Source: Candidatus Segetimicrobium genomatis (lineage in GTDB: Bacteria; Sysuimicrobiota; Sysuimicrobiia; Sysuimicrobiales; Segetimicrobiaceae). From it: a stretch of DNA of 33,911 bases. The stretch's first letter is position 1; every line of letters starts with the position of its first letter. Below the pieces are notes generated by a model. It saw nothing but the letters and a program-made list of their open reading frames with translations. It did no database searches and had not been told where the DNA came from. A program made the position numbers and the translations under genes. Location of the stretch: the NCBI GenBank assembly GCA_005882275.1, contig VBAK01000160.1:1-33911 (forward strand), read 5' to 3'. Shown here piece by piece: positions 6,790 to 16,331 of the stretch.

Positions 6790-7419
6790 TCAGCGGGTCC
6801 CGTACAACCGGTCCCCCGCGTCCCCCAGTCCGGGCAGGATGTACCCGTGATCGTCGAGCCGTTCGTCCACCGCGGCGGTGTAGATGTCCACGTCCGGATG
6901 CTCCGCATGCAGGCGGCGGATCCCCTCGGGAGCGGCGATCAGCACCATCAACCTGATGGTGCGGGCCCCCCGCTCCTTGAGCAGGTCGACCGATTCGACG
7001 GCCGAGCCTCCGGTGGCCAGCATCGGATCGACCACCAGCACCTGCCGCTCCCCGATATCGGGCGGCAGCTTGCAGTAGTAGGTGTGCGGCTCCAGCGTCG
7101 AGGGGTCGCGGTAGATCCCGACGTGCCCGACGCGGGCCGTCGGCATCAACCGAAGAATGCCCGTCTCCATCGCCAATCCCGCGCGGAGAATGGGGACGAC
7201 GGCGATCTCCTGGCCGGCGATCGTCGCGCCCTTGGCCGTGGCCAGCGGCGTCGCCACGTCGATCGACCGGACCGGCAGCCCGCTGGTGGCTTCGAAGGCC
7301 ATCAGCATCGCGAGCTCCTCGACCAGTTCGCGAAACTCCTTGTGCCCCGTCCGCCGGTCCCGGAGGATCGTGAGCTTGTGCTGGATCAGCGGGTGATCGA
7401 AGACCCGCACCTGGCCCAC
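6790..7419 (-). CDS. upp: Uracil phosphoribosyltransferase
   Basis: The 209-residue protein makes UMP from uracil and PRPP. The start [16 protein letters not shown] is diagnostic. The PRPP-binding loop is [14 protein letters not shown], and the uracil-binding C-terminus contains [17 protein letters not shown]. The GTG start at 7419 overlaps the last base of the glyA TAG and gives the family's normal length; a second GTG three codons later is possible. glyA-upp order is conserved in many Gram-positive genomes. Confidence 0.95.
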   Translation of the reverse strand: MGQVRVFDHPLIQHKLTILRDRRTGHKEFRELVEELAMLMAFEATSGLPVRSIDVATPLATAKGATIAGQEIAVVPILRAGLAMETGILRLMPTARVGHVGIYRDPSTLEPHTYYCKLPPDIGERQVLVVDPMLATGGSAVESVDLLKERGARTIRLMVLIAAPEGIRRLHAEHPDVDIYTAAVDERLDDHGYILPGLGDAGDRLYGTR

Positions 7420-8675
7420 TAGCCGGCGACCTCCACCGGCTCCGGGTAGACCGGAAACGAGGCGCACAGGTCCCTCACCTGCCGGCGCACGCGCTCCGCC
7501 GCCGCCGCGTCCTCGGGAGCCCGCAGCACCTCGTCGATCCACGCGGCGATGCGCCGCATCTCCCCGGGGCCCATCCCCCGCGTCGTCATCGCGGGGGTCC
7601 CGATGCGAATCCCGCTGGTGGTCATCGGCTTCTCCGGGTCGAAGGGGATCATGTTCTTGTTCACGATGATGTGCGCGCCGTCGAGCGCCTTCTCGGCCTT
7701 CCGTCCGGTGAGCGCTCTCGCCCGCACGTCGAGGAGGACCAGGTGGTTGTCGGTCCCGCCGGAGACGACGTGGTAGCCGGCGGCGAGAAACGCCTCGGCC
7801 ATGGCCCGCGCGTTCTCGACGATCCGGGCGGCGTAGGTCCGGAACGCCGGCCTGGACGCCTCCAGGAAACACACCGCCTTGGCGGCGATGCAGTGCTCCA
7901 GGGGGCCGCCCTGCGTGCCGGGGAACACCGCCTTGTCGATCGGCGCGGCATGGGCGGCCCGGCAGAGAATCAACCCCCCGCGGGGTCCGCGCAGCGTCTT
8001 GTGCGTGGTCGACGTCACCACATCCGCGTAGGGCACCGGGTCCGGATGGGCTTTGCCGGCCACCAGCCCGGCAAAGTGGGCCATGTCGACCATCATCAGC
8101 GCGCCCACGTCATCGCAGATCGCGCGCAGCCGCGGGAAATCGAAGGTGCGGGGGTACGCGGTGGCCCCGGACACGATGATCTTGGGCCGGTGCTCGTTCG
8201 CCAGGCGCGCCATCACGTCGTAGTCGATCCGCTCGGTGCGCTCATCGACGCCGTACGGAATGATGCGGTAGAGCTGCCCCGAGAAGTTCACCGGGCTCCC
8301 GTGGGTGAGGTGCCCGCCGTGCGCCAGGTTCATCGCCAGAATGGGATCCCCGGGCTTGAGGAAGGCGAAGTACGCCGCCATGTTGGCCTGGGCGCCGGCG
8401 TGCGGCTGGACGTTGGCGTGCTCTGCGCCGAACAGAGCCTTGGCGCGGTCGATCGCCAGCTGCTCCGAGATGTCCACGAACTCGCACCCACCGTAATAGC
8501 GCTTCCCGGGGTAGCCCTCGGCATACTTGTTGCTCATCGGCGTCCCCAGCGCTTCCAGGACGGCGCGGCTGGCGTAGTTCTCGGAGGCGATCAGGTTGAC
8601 GTGATAGCGCTGCCGCTCGGTGTCCTGCGCGATCGCCCGGGCGATCTCCGGATCCGTCCGGCGAAGCTCATCCAT
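7419..8675 (-). CDS. glyA: Serine hydroxymethyltransferase
   Basis: The 418-residue PLP enzyme interconverts serine and glycine and supplies 5,10-methylene-tetrahydrofolate. Typical motifs are [43 protein letters not shown], and the Schiff-base motif [14 protein letters not shown] with Lys226. The ATG at 8675 is chosen because GGAGG lies 8 bp upstream; five extra codons upstream are possible. It is 45 bp downstream of tsaC and is directly joined to upp. Confidence 0.96.
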   Translation of the reverse strand: MDELRRTDPEIARAIAQDTERQRYHVNLIASENYASRAVLEALGTPMSNKYAEGYPGKRYYGGCEFVDISEQLAIDRAKALFGAEHANVQPHAGAQANMAAYFAFLKPGDPILAMNLAHGGHLTHGSPVNFSGQLYRIIPYGVDERTERIDYDVMARLANEHRPKIIVSGATAYPRTFDFPRLRAICDDVGALMMVDMAHFAGLVAGKAHPDPVPYADVVTSTTHKTLRGPRGGLILCRAAHAAPIDKAVFPGTQGGPLEHCIAAKAVCFLEASRPAFRTYAARIVENARAMAEAFLAAGYHVVSGGTDNHLVLLDVRARALTGRKAEKALDGAHIIVNKNMIPFDPEKPMTTSGIRIGTPAMTTRGMGPGEMRRIAAWIDEVLRAPEDAAAAERVRRQVRDLCASFPVYPEPVEVAG

Positions 8676-8720
8676 CGTGGCTGCCTCCATTCGTGCCGGC
8701 GCACACGCGCGCGGGCCGTC

Positions 8721-9380
8721 TCAATACCGCAGTGCCGCCGCCGCCTGAACCAGGGTCTGGCCCAGCGCGTCCTGCACGGCCTCGAGGGAGACCGCGCCGG
8801 CTCGAACGATGACCGGCGGCGTGCGGGTGACATCGATCACGGTGGACGGCCGGCCCAGCGGGCAGCGTCCGCCGTCGAGGATGAGGTCCACGTCCGGCCC
8901 CACATCGAGCGCCACGTGGGCCGCCGTGACCGGCGCGGGAAGCCCGTGGGTGTTCGCGCTGGTGCCCACGATCGGCAGGCCGAGCGCGCGGCAGAGGGCC
9001 ATCGCGATCGGGAGCCCCGGCTGGCGCACCCCAATCGTCTCCCCTCCGCCCCCCAGGAGGCGCGGCACGCCCGCGGCCCGCCGGCACACGATCGTCAGCG
9101 GGCCCGGCCAGAACCGGTCGGCCAGCCGGACGGCGGCCGGGGGCAATTCGGCGACCAGCGTCCGCCACTGGTCGCGGTCGGCGACCAGGACGGGCACCGG
9201 CTCGCCGGGTGGGCGCCGCTTCGCCGCGAACACCCGCGCCACGGCGGCCTCGTCGAGCGCCGCGGCCCCCAACGCGTAAAAGGTGTCGGTGGGAAACGCG
9301 ACCAGCCCACCGGCGCGCAGCGTGTGCAGCGCCCTGCGCGGGGCCTCCGGGCTGCGCGGATCAACCCCGATGATTTCCAT
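8721..9380 (-). CDS. tsaC: L-threonylcarbamoyladenylate synthase (YrdC/Sua5 domain)
   Basis: The 219-residue protein makes threonylcarbamoyl-AMP, the first step of the t6A37 tRNA modification. YrdC motifs include FPTDTFYALG near the N-terminus, KRRPPGEPVPVLV, and SANTHGLPAP. It consists of a YrdC domain with a short C-terminal extension and no Sua5 domain. The ATG at 9380 gives the usual N-terminus and makes the gene overlap prmC by 20 bp; an upstream start would overlap more. The prfA-prmC-tsaC order is familiar from Bacillus (prfA-prmC-ywlC). Confidence 0.92.
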   Translation of the reverse strand: MEIIGVDPRSPEAPRRALHTLRAGGLVAFPTDTFYALGAAALDEAAVARVFAAKRRPPGEPVPVLVADRDQWRTLVAELPPAAVRLADRFWPGPLTIVCRRAAGVPRLLGGGGETIGVRQPGLPIAMALCRALGLPIVGTSANTHGLPAPVTAAHVALDVGPDVDLILDGGRCPLGRPSTVIDVTRTPPVIVRAGAVSLEAVQDALGQTLVQAAAALRY

Positions 9381-10284
9381 CCCGGCCAACTCGCTCCGCC
9401 ATGACGACCCGCTCGGCGCCCGCGTCATCGCGGACAATCCGGGCGGGCGTGAACATCCCCGCGGCATCGACCAGCCGTGCGACGGTCTGGGCCTGCCGCC
9501 AGACGGCCGCCACCTCGAGCGCGAGCAGGCCGCCCGGGACCAGGTATCGTCCCGCCCACCGGATGATCGGACGGTGCACGCTCAATCCGTCGGGCCCCCC
9601 GTCGAGCGCGATCGCCGGCTCGCCGTCGCGGACTTCTCGCGGAAGGGTGGCGATCTCCTCCGTGGGGATGTAGGGAGGGTTGGACGCCACCGCGTCGACC
9701 CGCCCCTCGAGCTCCGCCCGCGACAGCGGCTCGAGGCCCGGGCCCTCGGCCCACCTGATGCGATCGGCTACGCCCGCGCGCGCGGCGTTGACCTGCGCCA
9801 CTTCGAGGGCCCCCGTCGAGAGGTCCGTCGCCAGCACCCGCGCTCGAGGCAGGCTGCGGGCGACCGCGATGGCAATGGCGCCGCTGCCGGTGCCGATGTC
9901 CGCGACGAACGGGGCCGGATGATTCCGCAGCGCCTCCACGAGCAGCTCGACGAGCCGCTCGGTCTCGGGGCGGGGAATCATCACGCGGGGATCCACGAGG
10001 AGGTCGATCCCGAAGAACTCGCGGTGCCCGACCAGGTAGGCGCCCGGGACGCCGGCGGCCCGGCGCGCGATCAACGCTTCATAGGCCGATGCGGCTTCCC
10101 GCGCCAGGGGGGTCAGGGGTCGCGCCAGCAGCTCTTCCCGGGTCAATCCCGCGGCATGACGGAGCAGGACTTCGGCCTCGAGCTGCGCGTCCCGCGGATC
10201 GACCCCGGCCGCCCCCAGACGGCCGGCGCCCCACCGCCACGCGTCCTGCCGGGACCAGGCCTGGGCCGCCGCGGGCTGCGTCAC
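9361..10284 (-). CDS. prmC: Release-factor glutamine N5-methyltransferase
   Basis: The 307-residue enzyme methylates the Gln of the GGQ motif in RF1/RF2 using SAM. An N-terminal helical domain (about residues 1-100) is followed by the methyltransferase domain with DIGTGSG at 129-135 and the hallmark NPPY at 202-205. IPRPETE before the SAM motif is also typical. The GTG start shares GTGA with the prfA stop, so the enzyme is translationally coupled to its substrate gene. Confidence 0.95.
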   Translation of the reverse strand: MTQPAAAQAWSRQDAWRWGAGRLGAAGVDPRDAQLEAEVLLRHAAGLTREELLARPLTPLAREAASAYEALIARRAAGVPGAYLVGHREFFGIDLLVDPRVMIPRPETERLVELLVEALRNHPAPFVADIGTGSGAIAIAVARSLPRARVLATDLSTGALEVAQVNAARAGVADRIRWAEGPGLEPLSRAELEGRVDAVASNPPYIPTEEIATLPREVRDGEPAIALDGGPDGLSVHRPIIRWAGRYLVPGGLLALEVAAVWRQAQTVARLVDAAGMFTPARIVRDDAGAERVVMAERVGRDGNHRG

Positions 10285-11360
10285 GACCCGGTGGCGGTGA
10301 GGCTCTCCGCCTGGCTTGCCGCCTCCAGCGCTTCGATCAGGTCGTCGACATCGCCGTCCATCACGGTGGCAAGGTCGTGCACCGTCTTGCCGATCCGGTG
10401 ATCGGTGACGCGGTCCTGCGGGAAGTTGTACGTGCGGATCTTCTCGCTGCGCTCGCCGCCGCCGATCTGCCGCCGCCGCGTCTGGGCCACCTCGGCCTGC
10501 TGCTGCTCGATCGCCCGCGCCAGCAGGTGCGCCCGCATGATCCGCATCGCCTTCTCACGGTTCTGGTGCTGCGACCGCTCGTCCTGGCAGGCGATGACCA
10601 GGCCGGTCGGCAGGTGGGTGATCCGCACCGCCGTCTCGACTTTGTTGACGTTCTGTCCCCCCGCGCCCCCCGCGCGGTAGGTGTCGATCTTGAGCTCGTC
10701 GGGCCGGATGACCACGTCGACCTCTTCGGCCTCCGGCAGGACGGCCACGGTGGCGGTGGACGTGTGGATCCGCCCGCTGGCCTCGGTCGCCGGCACCCGC
10801 TGCACCCGGTGGACTCCGCTCTCGTACTTGAGCCGGCTGTACGCGCCCCGCCCCTGGATGCCGATCGCGGCTTCCTTGAACCCGCCGAGGCCGGTCGGGC
10901 TGCCGGACAGCAGCTCCGATCTCCACCCCCGGCGCTCCGCGTACCGCATATACATCCGAAGCAGGTCCCCGACGAACAGGGCGGCCTCGCCCCCGCCGGC
11001 CCCGGCCCGAATCTCCATGATCACGCCCCGGTCGTCCCGGGGGTCTTTGGGGAGCAGCATCTGCTCGATCGACCGCGCGAGGCCCGCCTGCCGTCCGGCG
11101 AGGACCGCCTTCTCGGCCGCGGCCAGTCCGCGCAGCTCAGGGTCCGCTTCGCGGGACAGCGCCTCCGCCTCCTCGAGCTCGCGGGTGACCCGCCGGTAGT
11201 CCTGGTAGGCGGCGACGACCTGCGCGAGGCCGGCATGTTCGCGCGCCACCTGCTGATACCGCCCCTGATCGCCGAAAATCGCGGGGTCGGCCAGGGCGCG
11301 GGCCAGTTCTTCGTGGCGGGCCTCCAGCGCTGCGAGACGGGTCAGCACTTCCGGGCGCAC
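10281..11360 (-). CDS. prfA: Peptide chain release factor 1
   Basis: RF1 recognises UAA and UAG. The 359-residue protein carries the codon-recognition tripeptide PAT (residues 190-192, in [15 protein letters not shown]), which marks RF1 rather than the SPF of RF2, and the catalytic GGQ at 234-236. The GTG at 11360 is preferred: it has GGAGGAGGG about 5 bp upstream. A TTG at 11387 would add nine residues but lies upstream of the transcription start expected from the -10 box at 11391-11396. prmC follows with a 4-bp overlap. Confidence 0.96.
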   Translation of the reverse strand: MRPEVLTRLAALEARHEELARALADPAIFGDQGRYQQVAREHAGLAQVVAAYQDYRRVTRELEEAEALSREADPELRGLAAAEKAVLAGRQAGLARSIEQMLLPKDPRDDRGVIMEIRAGAGGGEAALFVGDLLRMYMRYAERRGWRSELLSGSPTGLGGFKEAAIGIQGRGAYSRLKYESGVHRVQRVPATEASGRIHTSTATVAVLPEAEEVDVVIRPDELKIDTYRAGGAGGQNVNKVETAVRITHLPTGLVIACQDERSQHQNREKAMRIMRAHLLARAIEQQQAEVAQTRRRQIGGGERSEKIRTYNFPQDRVTDHRIGKTVHDLATVMDGDVDDLIEALEAASQAESLTATGS

Positions 11361-11390
11361 TCGTCCCTCCTCCGAATGTTCTCCCAATTG

Positions 11391-11399
11391 ATTATAGCA
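11391..11399 (-). promoter_or_regulatory. Extended -10 promoter element of prfA
   Basis: On the minus strand TGCTATAAT (11391-11399) is a consensus extended -10. No good -35 is seen at 17 bp. A transcript starting near 11384 would leave a leader of about 24 nt including the prfA Shine-Dalgarno. Confidence 0.6.
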
Positions 11400-11452
11400 T
11401 CAGACGGAGAGACGACCCGGCCCGGCCGGTGGGGGTGGAACGTCAGACGGCG

Positions 11453-11656
11453 TCAGACCTGGATGCCGTACTTCTTGGCAAACTTCTGAACGCGGCCCTC
11501 GGAGTCGACATACTTTCGCTGACCGGTGTAGAACGGATGGCACTTCGAGCAGATCTCCACCCGGATGTTCTCGCAGGTCGACCCGGTCATGAACGTTTCG
11601 CCGCAGGCGCAGGTCACCATGGTCTGTTTGTAATTGGGATGAATGCCCTTTTTCAT
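11453..11656 (-). CDS. rpmE: 50S ribosomal protein L31, zinc-binding type
   Basis: The 67-residue protein starts [11 protein letters not shown] and has CAC near residues 16-18 and [10 protein letters not shown] near 37-40, the four-cysteine zinc knuckle of the C+ form of L31. The ATG at 11656 is preceded by AAGGTGG. Upstream codons in the same frame are not part of the family. A zinc-type L31 is often swapped for a C- form in zinc starvation; no C- paralog is in this window. Confidence 0.96.
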   Translation of the reverse strand: MKKGIHPNYKQTMVTCACGETFMTGSTCENIRVEICSKCHPFYTGQRKYVDSEGRVQKFAKKYGIQV

Positions 11657-11724
11657 CGGGATACCCACCTTGGCCCCGCGCCGGGGAAGTTCCGGGGCGG
11701 CGGGGCAGACTCGCAACAACCGAC

Positions 11725-11753
11725 ATTATACCACGGACGCTCTAGCCCAGCAA
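11725..11753 (-). promoter_or_regulatory. SigA-type promoter of rpmE
   Basis: On the minus strand TTGCTG (11748-11753), 17 bp, then TATAAT (11725-11730), again with a TGG extended -10. The leader to the rpmE ATG is about 60 nt. Confidence 0.7.
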
Positions 11754-11876
11754 TTGCGCCGCCGGGCGCGCCGGGCGCTCTCGGGCAGGAGTCGGGAAGG
11801 GAAATGGACGCAGAGGCCCGTACACCCTGGCTGAAGAGAGGGGCGCGACATCCAGAGAGCGGGGGGGGAGGCAGCC

Positions 11877-13208
11877 ATGCAGCCATCCATTCGACCGGGC
11901 CCGTGGACCCGGCGGGATTTCCTCAAACTGGCGGGCACGTATGCCGCGTGCGGAGGGCTCGGCGGTCTGGGCGCGCTGGCCAGGCCCGCAGAAGCGCAAC
12001 CGTCGCCCGTCCACCTCAACTTCATGGTGTGGTCCTATGGGATCGAAACCATCCAGGACAACATCAAGAGCTTCCAGCAGCGGAATCCCGCCATCACCGT
12101 CAGCCTCCAGGACACGTCGTGGTTCAATTACCACGATGCCATGGCGACCAAGTTCGCGACCGGCGACGCGCCGGATGTGGCCTACTCCTCGGACCACTGG
12201 CTGCGCGAGTGGGTGGCCGCGGACTGGATCGCTCCGCTCGATCGGTACGCGCCCGAGCTCGCGGGGGCCCAGGGCGAGTGGGCCCCGTACGCCCGCCAGG
12301 GGATGACGCTCGGCGGCCACCTGTACGGGCTGCCGTACTACGCCGACCTGATCATCTTCATGTACAACGCCAAGACGCTGAAGCGGGCCGGCTTCGACCA
12401 TCCGCCCGCGACGTGGGAGGAGCTGGCCGCGCAGGCCAAGACGATCAAGGACAAGGGGCTGAGCGAATACCCCATCGACATCCCGCTGAAGAAAGACGAT
12501 CCCTGGACCATTGAGATTTTTTACTCCATGGTCTACTCGCGCGGCGGCCACATGTTCGACAACGCGGACGCTCCCGTCTTCAACGCGCCGGGCGGCAAGG
12601 CCGTCCTCGCGCTGGACTGGCTGCGGGACGCCCTGCGGAACAAGATCCTGGATCCGGCGGTGCTCGAGTCGGCCGAACCGGATGTCGTGAAGACCATGGG
12701 GGCAGGCCAGCATGTGTTTACCGTCCTCGCGAAGTACAACTTGGCCGAACTGAACGCGGGGCAGCACGCGCAAAAGGGCAACTTCCGAATGGCGTTGATG
12801 CCCGGCGACAGCCATTCGACCGTCGGGTTCGTGCGCTTCTACGCGCTCACGAAAGCGGCCGTGACCCGCCATCACACCGAGGCGGCGGCCAGGTTTCTTC
12901 AATATTTCGGCGGCAAAACCGACGGCAGGTATCTGGTGCCTCAGCGGTGGGCGCTGGAGAAGGGCTTGGGGTTCGCCCAGCTGCCCCTCTATGACGATCC
13001 GCAGATCAAGGCCGCCATCAACGCCTGGGGCAGCGTCGCCCTGGAGCGACAGCAGGCGAAGCTGGCGGCGGTCAAGGAGGGTCTCACGCCCTGGTGGGGG
13101 ACGTGGGACGTCTACGCGCGCGAGCAGATCGGCAACGTCATCGTGGGCAACGTCTCCTCCCAGCAGGCGATCAAGAACATGGCCGCAAAGTGGTCTGAGC
13201 TCAAGTAA
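11877..13208 (+). CDS. ABC transporter substrate-binding protein, sugar type, Tat signal
   Basis: The 443-residue protein is a cluster B (sugar/oligosaccharide) extracellular solute-binding protein. A twin-arginine signal TRRDFLKLAG is followed by a Gly/Ala-rich hydrophobic stretch and a likely AEA-Q cleavage site at about residue 40. The mature part has family features, including GDAPDVAYSSDHWLREW, then LYGLPYYADLIIFMYNAKTLKRAG. GGGGGGGAGG precedes the ATG. Two permease genes follow, but no ATPase gene. The ligand cannot be inferred beyond a likely saccharide or related polyol. Export by Tat implies folding before translocation. Confidence 0.92.
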   Translation: MQPSIRPGPWTRRDFLKLAGTYAACGGLGGLGALARPAEAQPSPVHLNFMVWSYGIETIQDNIKSFQQRNPAITVSLQDTSWFNYHDAMATKFATGDAPDVAYSSDHWLREWVAADWIAPLDRYAPELAGAQGEWAPYARQGMTLGGHLYGLPYYADLIIFMYNAKTLKRAGFDHPPATWEELAAQAKTIKDKGLSEYPIDIPLKKDDPWTIEIFYSMVYSRGGHMFDNADAPVFNAPGGKAVLALDWLRDALRNKILDPAVLESAEPDVVKTMGAGQHVFTVLAKYNLAELNAGQHAQKGNFRMALMPGDSHSTVGFVRFYALTKAAVTRHHTEAAARFLQYFGGKTDGRYLVPQRWALEKGLGFAQLPLYDDPQIKAAINAWGSVALERQQAKLAAVKEGLTPWWGTWDVYAREQIGNVIVGNVSSQQAIKNMAAKWSELK

Positions 13209-13221
13209 GGTCACCGCAGGG

Positions 13222-13248
13222 GGGCCGGAGGCGCGGAGTCTCCGGCCC
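13222..13248 (+). terminator. Stable hairpin between binding-protein and permease genes
   Basis: GGGCCGGAG (13222-13230) pairs perfectly with CTCCGGCCC (13240-13248) around a 9-nt loop, 13 bp after the binding-protein stop. No U-tract follows. Such hairpins commonly stabilise the upstream message and attenuate the permease genes, giving excess binding protein. Confidence 0.6.
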
Positions 13249-13265
13249 TCGCGCGTGTGGTTGAG

Positions 13266-14195
13266 ATGAGCACGCCCCTCGGCCTGCGAAGAGCCGTCCT
13301 GTGGCGCGCCAGGCGGGCGGGAGCGTCCCCCGCCTACCACGCGCTGACGGTCATCCCGGTGCTGCTCCTCGTGGGGCTGTTCACGCTCTTTCCGCTCGGC
13401 TACGCGGCGATCACCAGCACCCGGCGCGTCCTGCTCACGCTGCCGGGCTCGACGCCGTTCATCGGCCTTCGGAATTACGCGCAGGTCCTGCACGACGGCA
13501 CGACCCACGTCGCCGTCACGAACACCCTCCTCTTCGCCGCCCTCACCGTCCCGAGCGTCATCGTGGTGGGGTTTCTCGTCGCGCTCCTGCTCCATCAACC
13601 AATTCGGGGATTTGGACTCCTGCGGGCCCTCGTGCTGCTCCCCTGGTCGATCCCCCTCGTCTCCGCGGGCATCATCTGGCGGCTGCTGCTCCACGGGGAC
13701 TTCGGCGCCCTCAACGGGCTCCTCTACCAGCTGGGCGTGGTCCACAGCTATGTGCCCTGGCTCTCCAGCCCCCGGCTGGCCATGCAGGCGGTGGCGCTCG
13801 CCCATGTCTGGCGCGAGTTCCCGCTGCCCGCCATCTTGATCCTCGCCGGGCTCCAGGTCATCCCCAGGGAAATCATGGAAGCGGCGACCGCGGAGGGCGC
13901 GGGGGCGTGGGCGCGCTTCTGGCACATCCTGCTCCCGTGGCTCAAAGGGCCCCTGCTCATCATCCTCGTGTACGAAACCATGATCTCGGTCAGTGTGTTC
14001 GACCTGGTGTACGTGCTGACGGGCGGGGGACCGGGGTCGGCGACGACCCTCTTCTCCTGGCACACGTACACCTCCACCTTCACCTTCCTCAACCTGGGCC
14101 ACGGGGCGGCCCTGTCGTTCATCATGGCGGGCGCCTTGGTCGCCTTCATTGCCCTCACCCTGCGGTTGATCCGGGTCGAGGCGCGCTCGGCATGA
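13266..14195 (+). CDS. ABC transporter permease, sugar type (MalF/UgpA-like)
   Basis: The 309-residue protein has six or so hydrophobic segments. The coupling-helix EAA motif is recognisable as EIMEAATAEGAGAWARFWHI, which docks onto the ATPase. GGGPGSATT near the C-terminus is typical of the MalF/UgpA/LacF class. The ATG at 13266 is used; an in-frame GTG at 13257 adds three residues, and neither has a strong ribosome-binding site. The stop overlaps the next permease start as ATGA. Confidence 0.92.
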   Translation: MSTPLGLRRAVLWRARRAGASPAYHALTVIPVLLLVGLFTLFPLGYAAITSTRRVLLTLPGSTPFIGLRNYAQVLHDGTTHVAVTNTLLFAALTVPSVIVVGFLVALLLHQPIRGFGLLRALVLLPWSIPLVSAGIIWRLLLHGDFGALNGLLYQLGVVHSYVPWLSSPRLAMQAVALAHVWREFPLPAILILAGLQVIPREIMEAATAEGAGAWARFWHILLPWLKGPLLIILVYETMISVSVFDLVYVLTGGGPGSATTLFSWHTYTSTFTFLNLGHGAALSFIMAGALVAFIALTLRLIRVEARSA

Positions 14196-15085
14196 CACGC
14201 GCGGCGGGGATCCGGCAGGTCGCGCTCGGGGCGGCCGGGATCCTCCTGGGCGTGTTCATCGTGTTCCCCTTCCTGTGGGCGCTCAGCGCCAGCCTGCAGA
14301 CCGAGCTGGCCATTTTCCGCCGCCCCCCGTCGTGGGCCCCGGCCCCGGCCACCGTGGCGAACTACCTCTACGTCTTCACGGGACGCATTCCCGAAGGGTA
14401 CGCCGTCCGCGGCCTCCTCCGCAGCGCGATCACGCAGGAAGCGCGGCTGCTGCCGGCGGGACTGCGGAACTCGCTCGAGGTGGCTCTGGGCGTCATCGCC
14501 GTCAATCTCACGCTCGGTCCGCTGGCCGCCTACACGTTCGCGCGCGAGCGCTTCCCGGGGAAGGAGATCGCGTATTTCTTCATCCTGGGCAGCCGCCTGC
14601 TGCCCGCCGTCGCCGTGGCCATCCCCATCTATCTGATCGTGAAACAGGCCGGACTTCTGGACACGAAGCTGGCGCTGGCCCTGATCTACAGCGCGTTCAC
14701 GCTGCCGTTTACGATCTGGGTGCTCACCCTCTACATTCGCTCACTGCCAATCGAGGTGGAGGAGGCGGCCCTGGTCGACGGCTGTACACGGTTCGCCGTG
14801 CTCCGCCGGGTCGTCATCCCGCTGGCCCGTCCCGGGCTGGCGGCCATCGCGGCCTTCAGCTTCCTGTTCAGCTACAGCGAGTTCTTTTTCGCGCTGCTCA
14901 TGACCTCGAGCGTCAAGGCGAAGACGACGCCGGTCGTCATCGCGAGCATCTCCGTGAACCCCGACTCCAGCTATACGCTGATCGCCGTCGGGATCGTCGT
15001 GTCGATCATCCCGCCCATGCTGCTCGCCCTCCTCTTCCGGCGCTTCATCACCTCGAGCCTGGTGGCATCGATGGAGCAGGCCTAG
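14192..15085 (+). CDS. ABC transporter permease, sugar type (MalG/UgpE-like)
   Basis: The 297-residue protein has an N-terminal helix, the extracytoplasmic region with FRRPPSWAPAPATVANYLYVF, and the EAA motif VEEAALVDGCTRFAVLRRVV before IPLARPG, all typical of the MalG class. It includes an unusually long periplasmic-side stretch between about residues 70 and 95. The ATG at 14192 overlaps the previous stop by 4 bp. The cassette ends here; it must use an ATPase encoded elsewhere (MsmX/UgpC-type proteins are often shared). Confidence 0.92.
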   Translation: MTRAAGIRQVALGAAGILLGVFIVFPFLWALSASLQTELAIFRRPPSWAPAPATVANYLYVFTGRIPEGYAVRGLLRSAITQEARLLPAGLRNSLEVALGVIAVNLTLGPLAAYTFARERFPGKEIAYFFILGSRLLPAVAVAIPIYLIVKQAGLLDTKLALALIYSAFTLPFTIWVLTLYIRSLPIEVEEAALVDGCTRFAVLRRVVIPLARPGLAAIAAFSFLFSYSEFFFALLMTSSVKAKTTPVVIASISVNPDSSYTLIAVGIVVSIIPPMLLALLFRRFITSSLVASMEQA

Positions 15086-15176
15086 GCGGCATTCCGCCCT
15101 GCCCGGCGCCGAGGGGCGCGGGTTTCCGTGGTGATGAGACCGGGTTCCTGGAGTTGGAGGGACCGGGGGGCGCGGC

Positions 15177-16331
15177 TTACGGGGCCGCGGTGGACGGCGC
15201 GCTGCGGTGCTCGGACGCGGGCGCCGGGGCCGGCGCGGGGGCGGCGGCAGGAGCCGCGGCCGGGGACAATCGTCTGGTTTCGTTCAAGAACACGAACGGG
15301 TCGATGGGAACACCCTTCCGCCTGACCTCGAAGAGGAGGTGCGGCCCCGTGCTCCATCCCGTGCTGCCGATGCGTCCGAGGATCTGGCCCATCTCGACGC
15401 CTTCGCCCCGCCACACCAGGATCTGGGAGAGGTGGGAGTAGGACGTTTCGAGTCCCTGCCCGTGGTCGACGATGATGATTCGCCCGTACCCGTGCAACCA
15501 ACCGACGAACCGCACAATCCCGGTGCGGGCTGCGCGGACCGGCGTGCCGTACCCGCTGGCGATGTCGATGCCGGTGTGGAACTCGCGGGTGCCGAAGATC
15601 GGATGAATCCGCCACCCAAAGCGCGATGAGATCCGCCCGTCCGAGGGTTTAAGCATCGGCGTCTTGCCCGCTTCGGCCACAGCCAGCGGGACCGTCGCGG
15701 CGCTCCCGGATGCCGATCCCTGCGTGGGCCTGGCGGTCTGGAATTTGGGGTCGTGCGAGGGCACGGCCAGGATCTGCCCCGGATGCAGGTAATCGTCCAA
15801 CGAGAGGTTGTTGGCGTCGGCCAGGGTTTCCACGCGGACGCCGGCATCCTGGGCGATTCCCCACAGCGACTCCCCCGCCGCCACGATGTGGCTCCCCACC
15901 GCTGTCGTATTTTGGGCGGGCGCAGCGGGCGTGACCGCGGCAGGGGCGGCGGCGGTCCGCGGAGGCACCATGACCACCTGCCCGGGGTGCAGCACATCGT
16001 CGAGCGAGATGTGGTTCAGATCCGCCAGGACCCAGATGTTGGTGCCCGCATCCTGCGCAATCGTCCAGAGCGACTCCCCCGACGCGACGGTGTGGGCTGT
16101 CGGCTGCGCGGCCTGGACCGCAGTGGACGGAGGCTCGGGTTTCTCCGCCGGCGCCGCGGATGGGGAGGCCCTGTCCCCGGCGGGGGCGGGCGAGGCATCC
16201 GCCTTGATCACTTCGCCTGAAGCAGGTACAGGATCCGCCTTAGCAAGATCGAGGGGAAGGACGAGCGGAACGCCCGCGAGGGTCAGGGCGAGCAGTATGC
16301 CTGCAGCCGCAAGCCGCGCGCGATCCGCCAA
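15177..16331 (-). CDS. LysM-LysM-M23 (LytM) envelope protein with degenerate zinc site
   Basis: The 384-residue protein has an N-terminal hydrophobic signal (residues 7-28), a Pro/Ala linker, two LysM domains (about 79-122 and 148-191, each with GESLW and HPGQ), and an M23 domain from about 229 to 350. M23 zinc ligands normally come from HxxxD and the second His of HxH. Here H252 and D256 (HTGID) and the catalytic-type H300 (SYSHLS) are present, but the last motif reads GPHLLFEV, so the ligand His is Leu333. It is therefore probably non-hydrolytic, perhaps an EnvC-like activator. The C-terminus is a Pro/Ala tail. The start is TTG with AGGAGG 5 bp upstream. Confidence 0.9.
   Translation of the reverse strand: MADRARLAAAGILLALTLAGVPLVLPLDLAKADPVPASGEVIKADASPAPAGDRASPSAAPAEKPEPPSTAVQAAQPTAHTVASGESLWTIAQDAGTNIWVLADLNHISLDDVLHPGQVVMVPPRTAAAPAAVTPAAPAQNTTAVGSHIVAAGESLWGIAQDAGVRVETLADANNLSLDDYLHPGQILAVPSHDPKFQTARPTQGSASGSAATVPLAVAEAGKTPMLKPSDGRISSRFGWRIHPIFGTREFHTGIDIASGYGTPVRAARTGIVRFVGWLHGYGRIIIVDHGQGLETSYSHLSQILVWRGEGVEMGQILGRIGSTGWSTGPHLLFEVRRKGVPIDPFVFLNETRRLSPAAAPAAAPAPAPAPASEHRSAPSTAAP

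Noticed and set aside
13595..13630. Resemblance to the 51-bp repeat (TTTGGACTCCTGCGGG)
   Set aside because: It is a short chance match within the first ABC permease coding sequence.
11742..14198. Long minus-strand open frame opposite the ABC importer genes
   Set aside because: It is an antisense shadow of three well-supported plus-strand genes.
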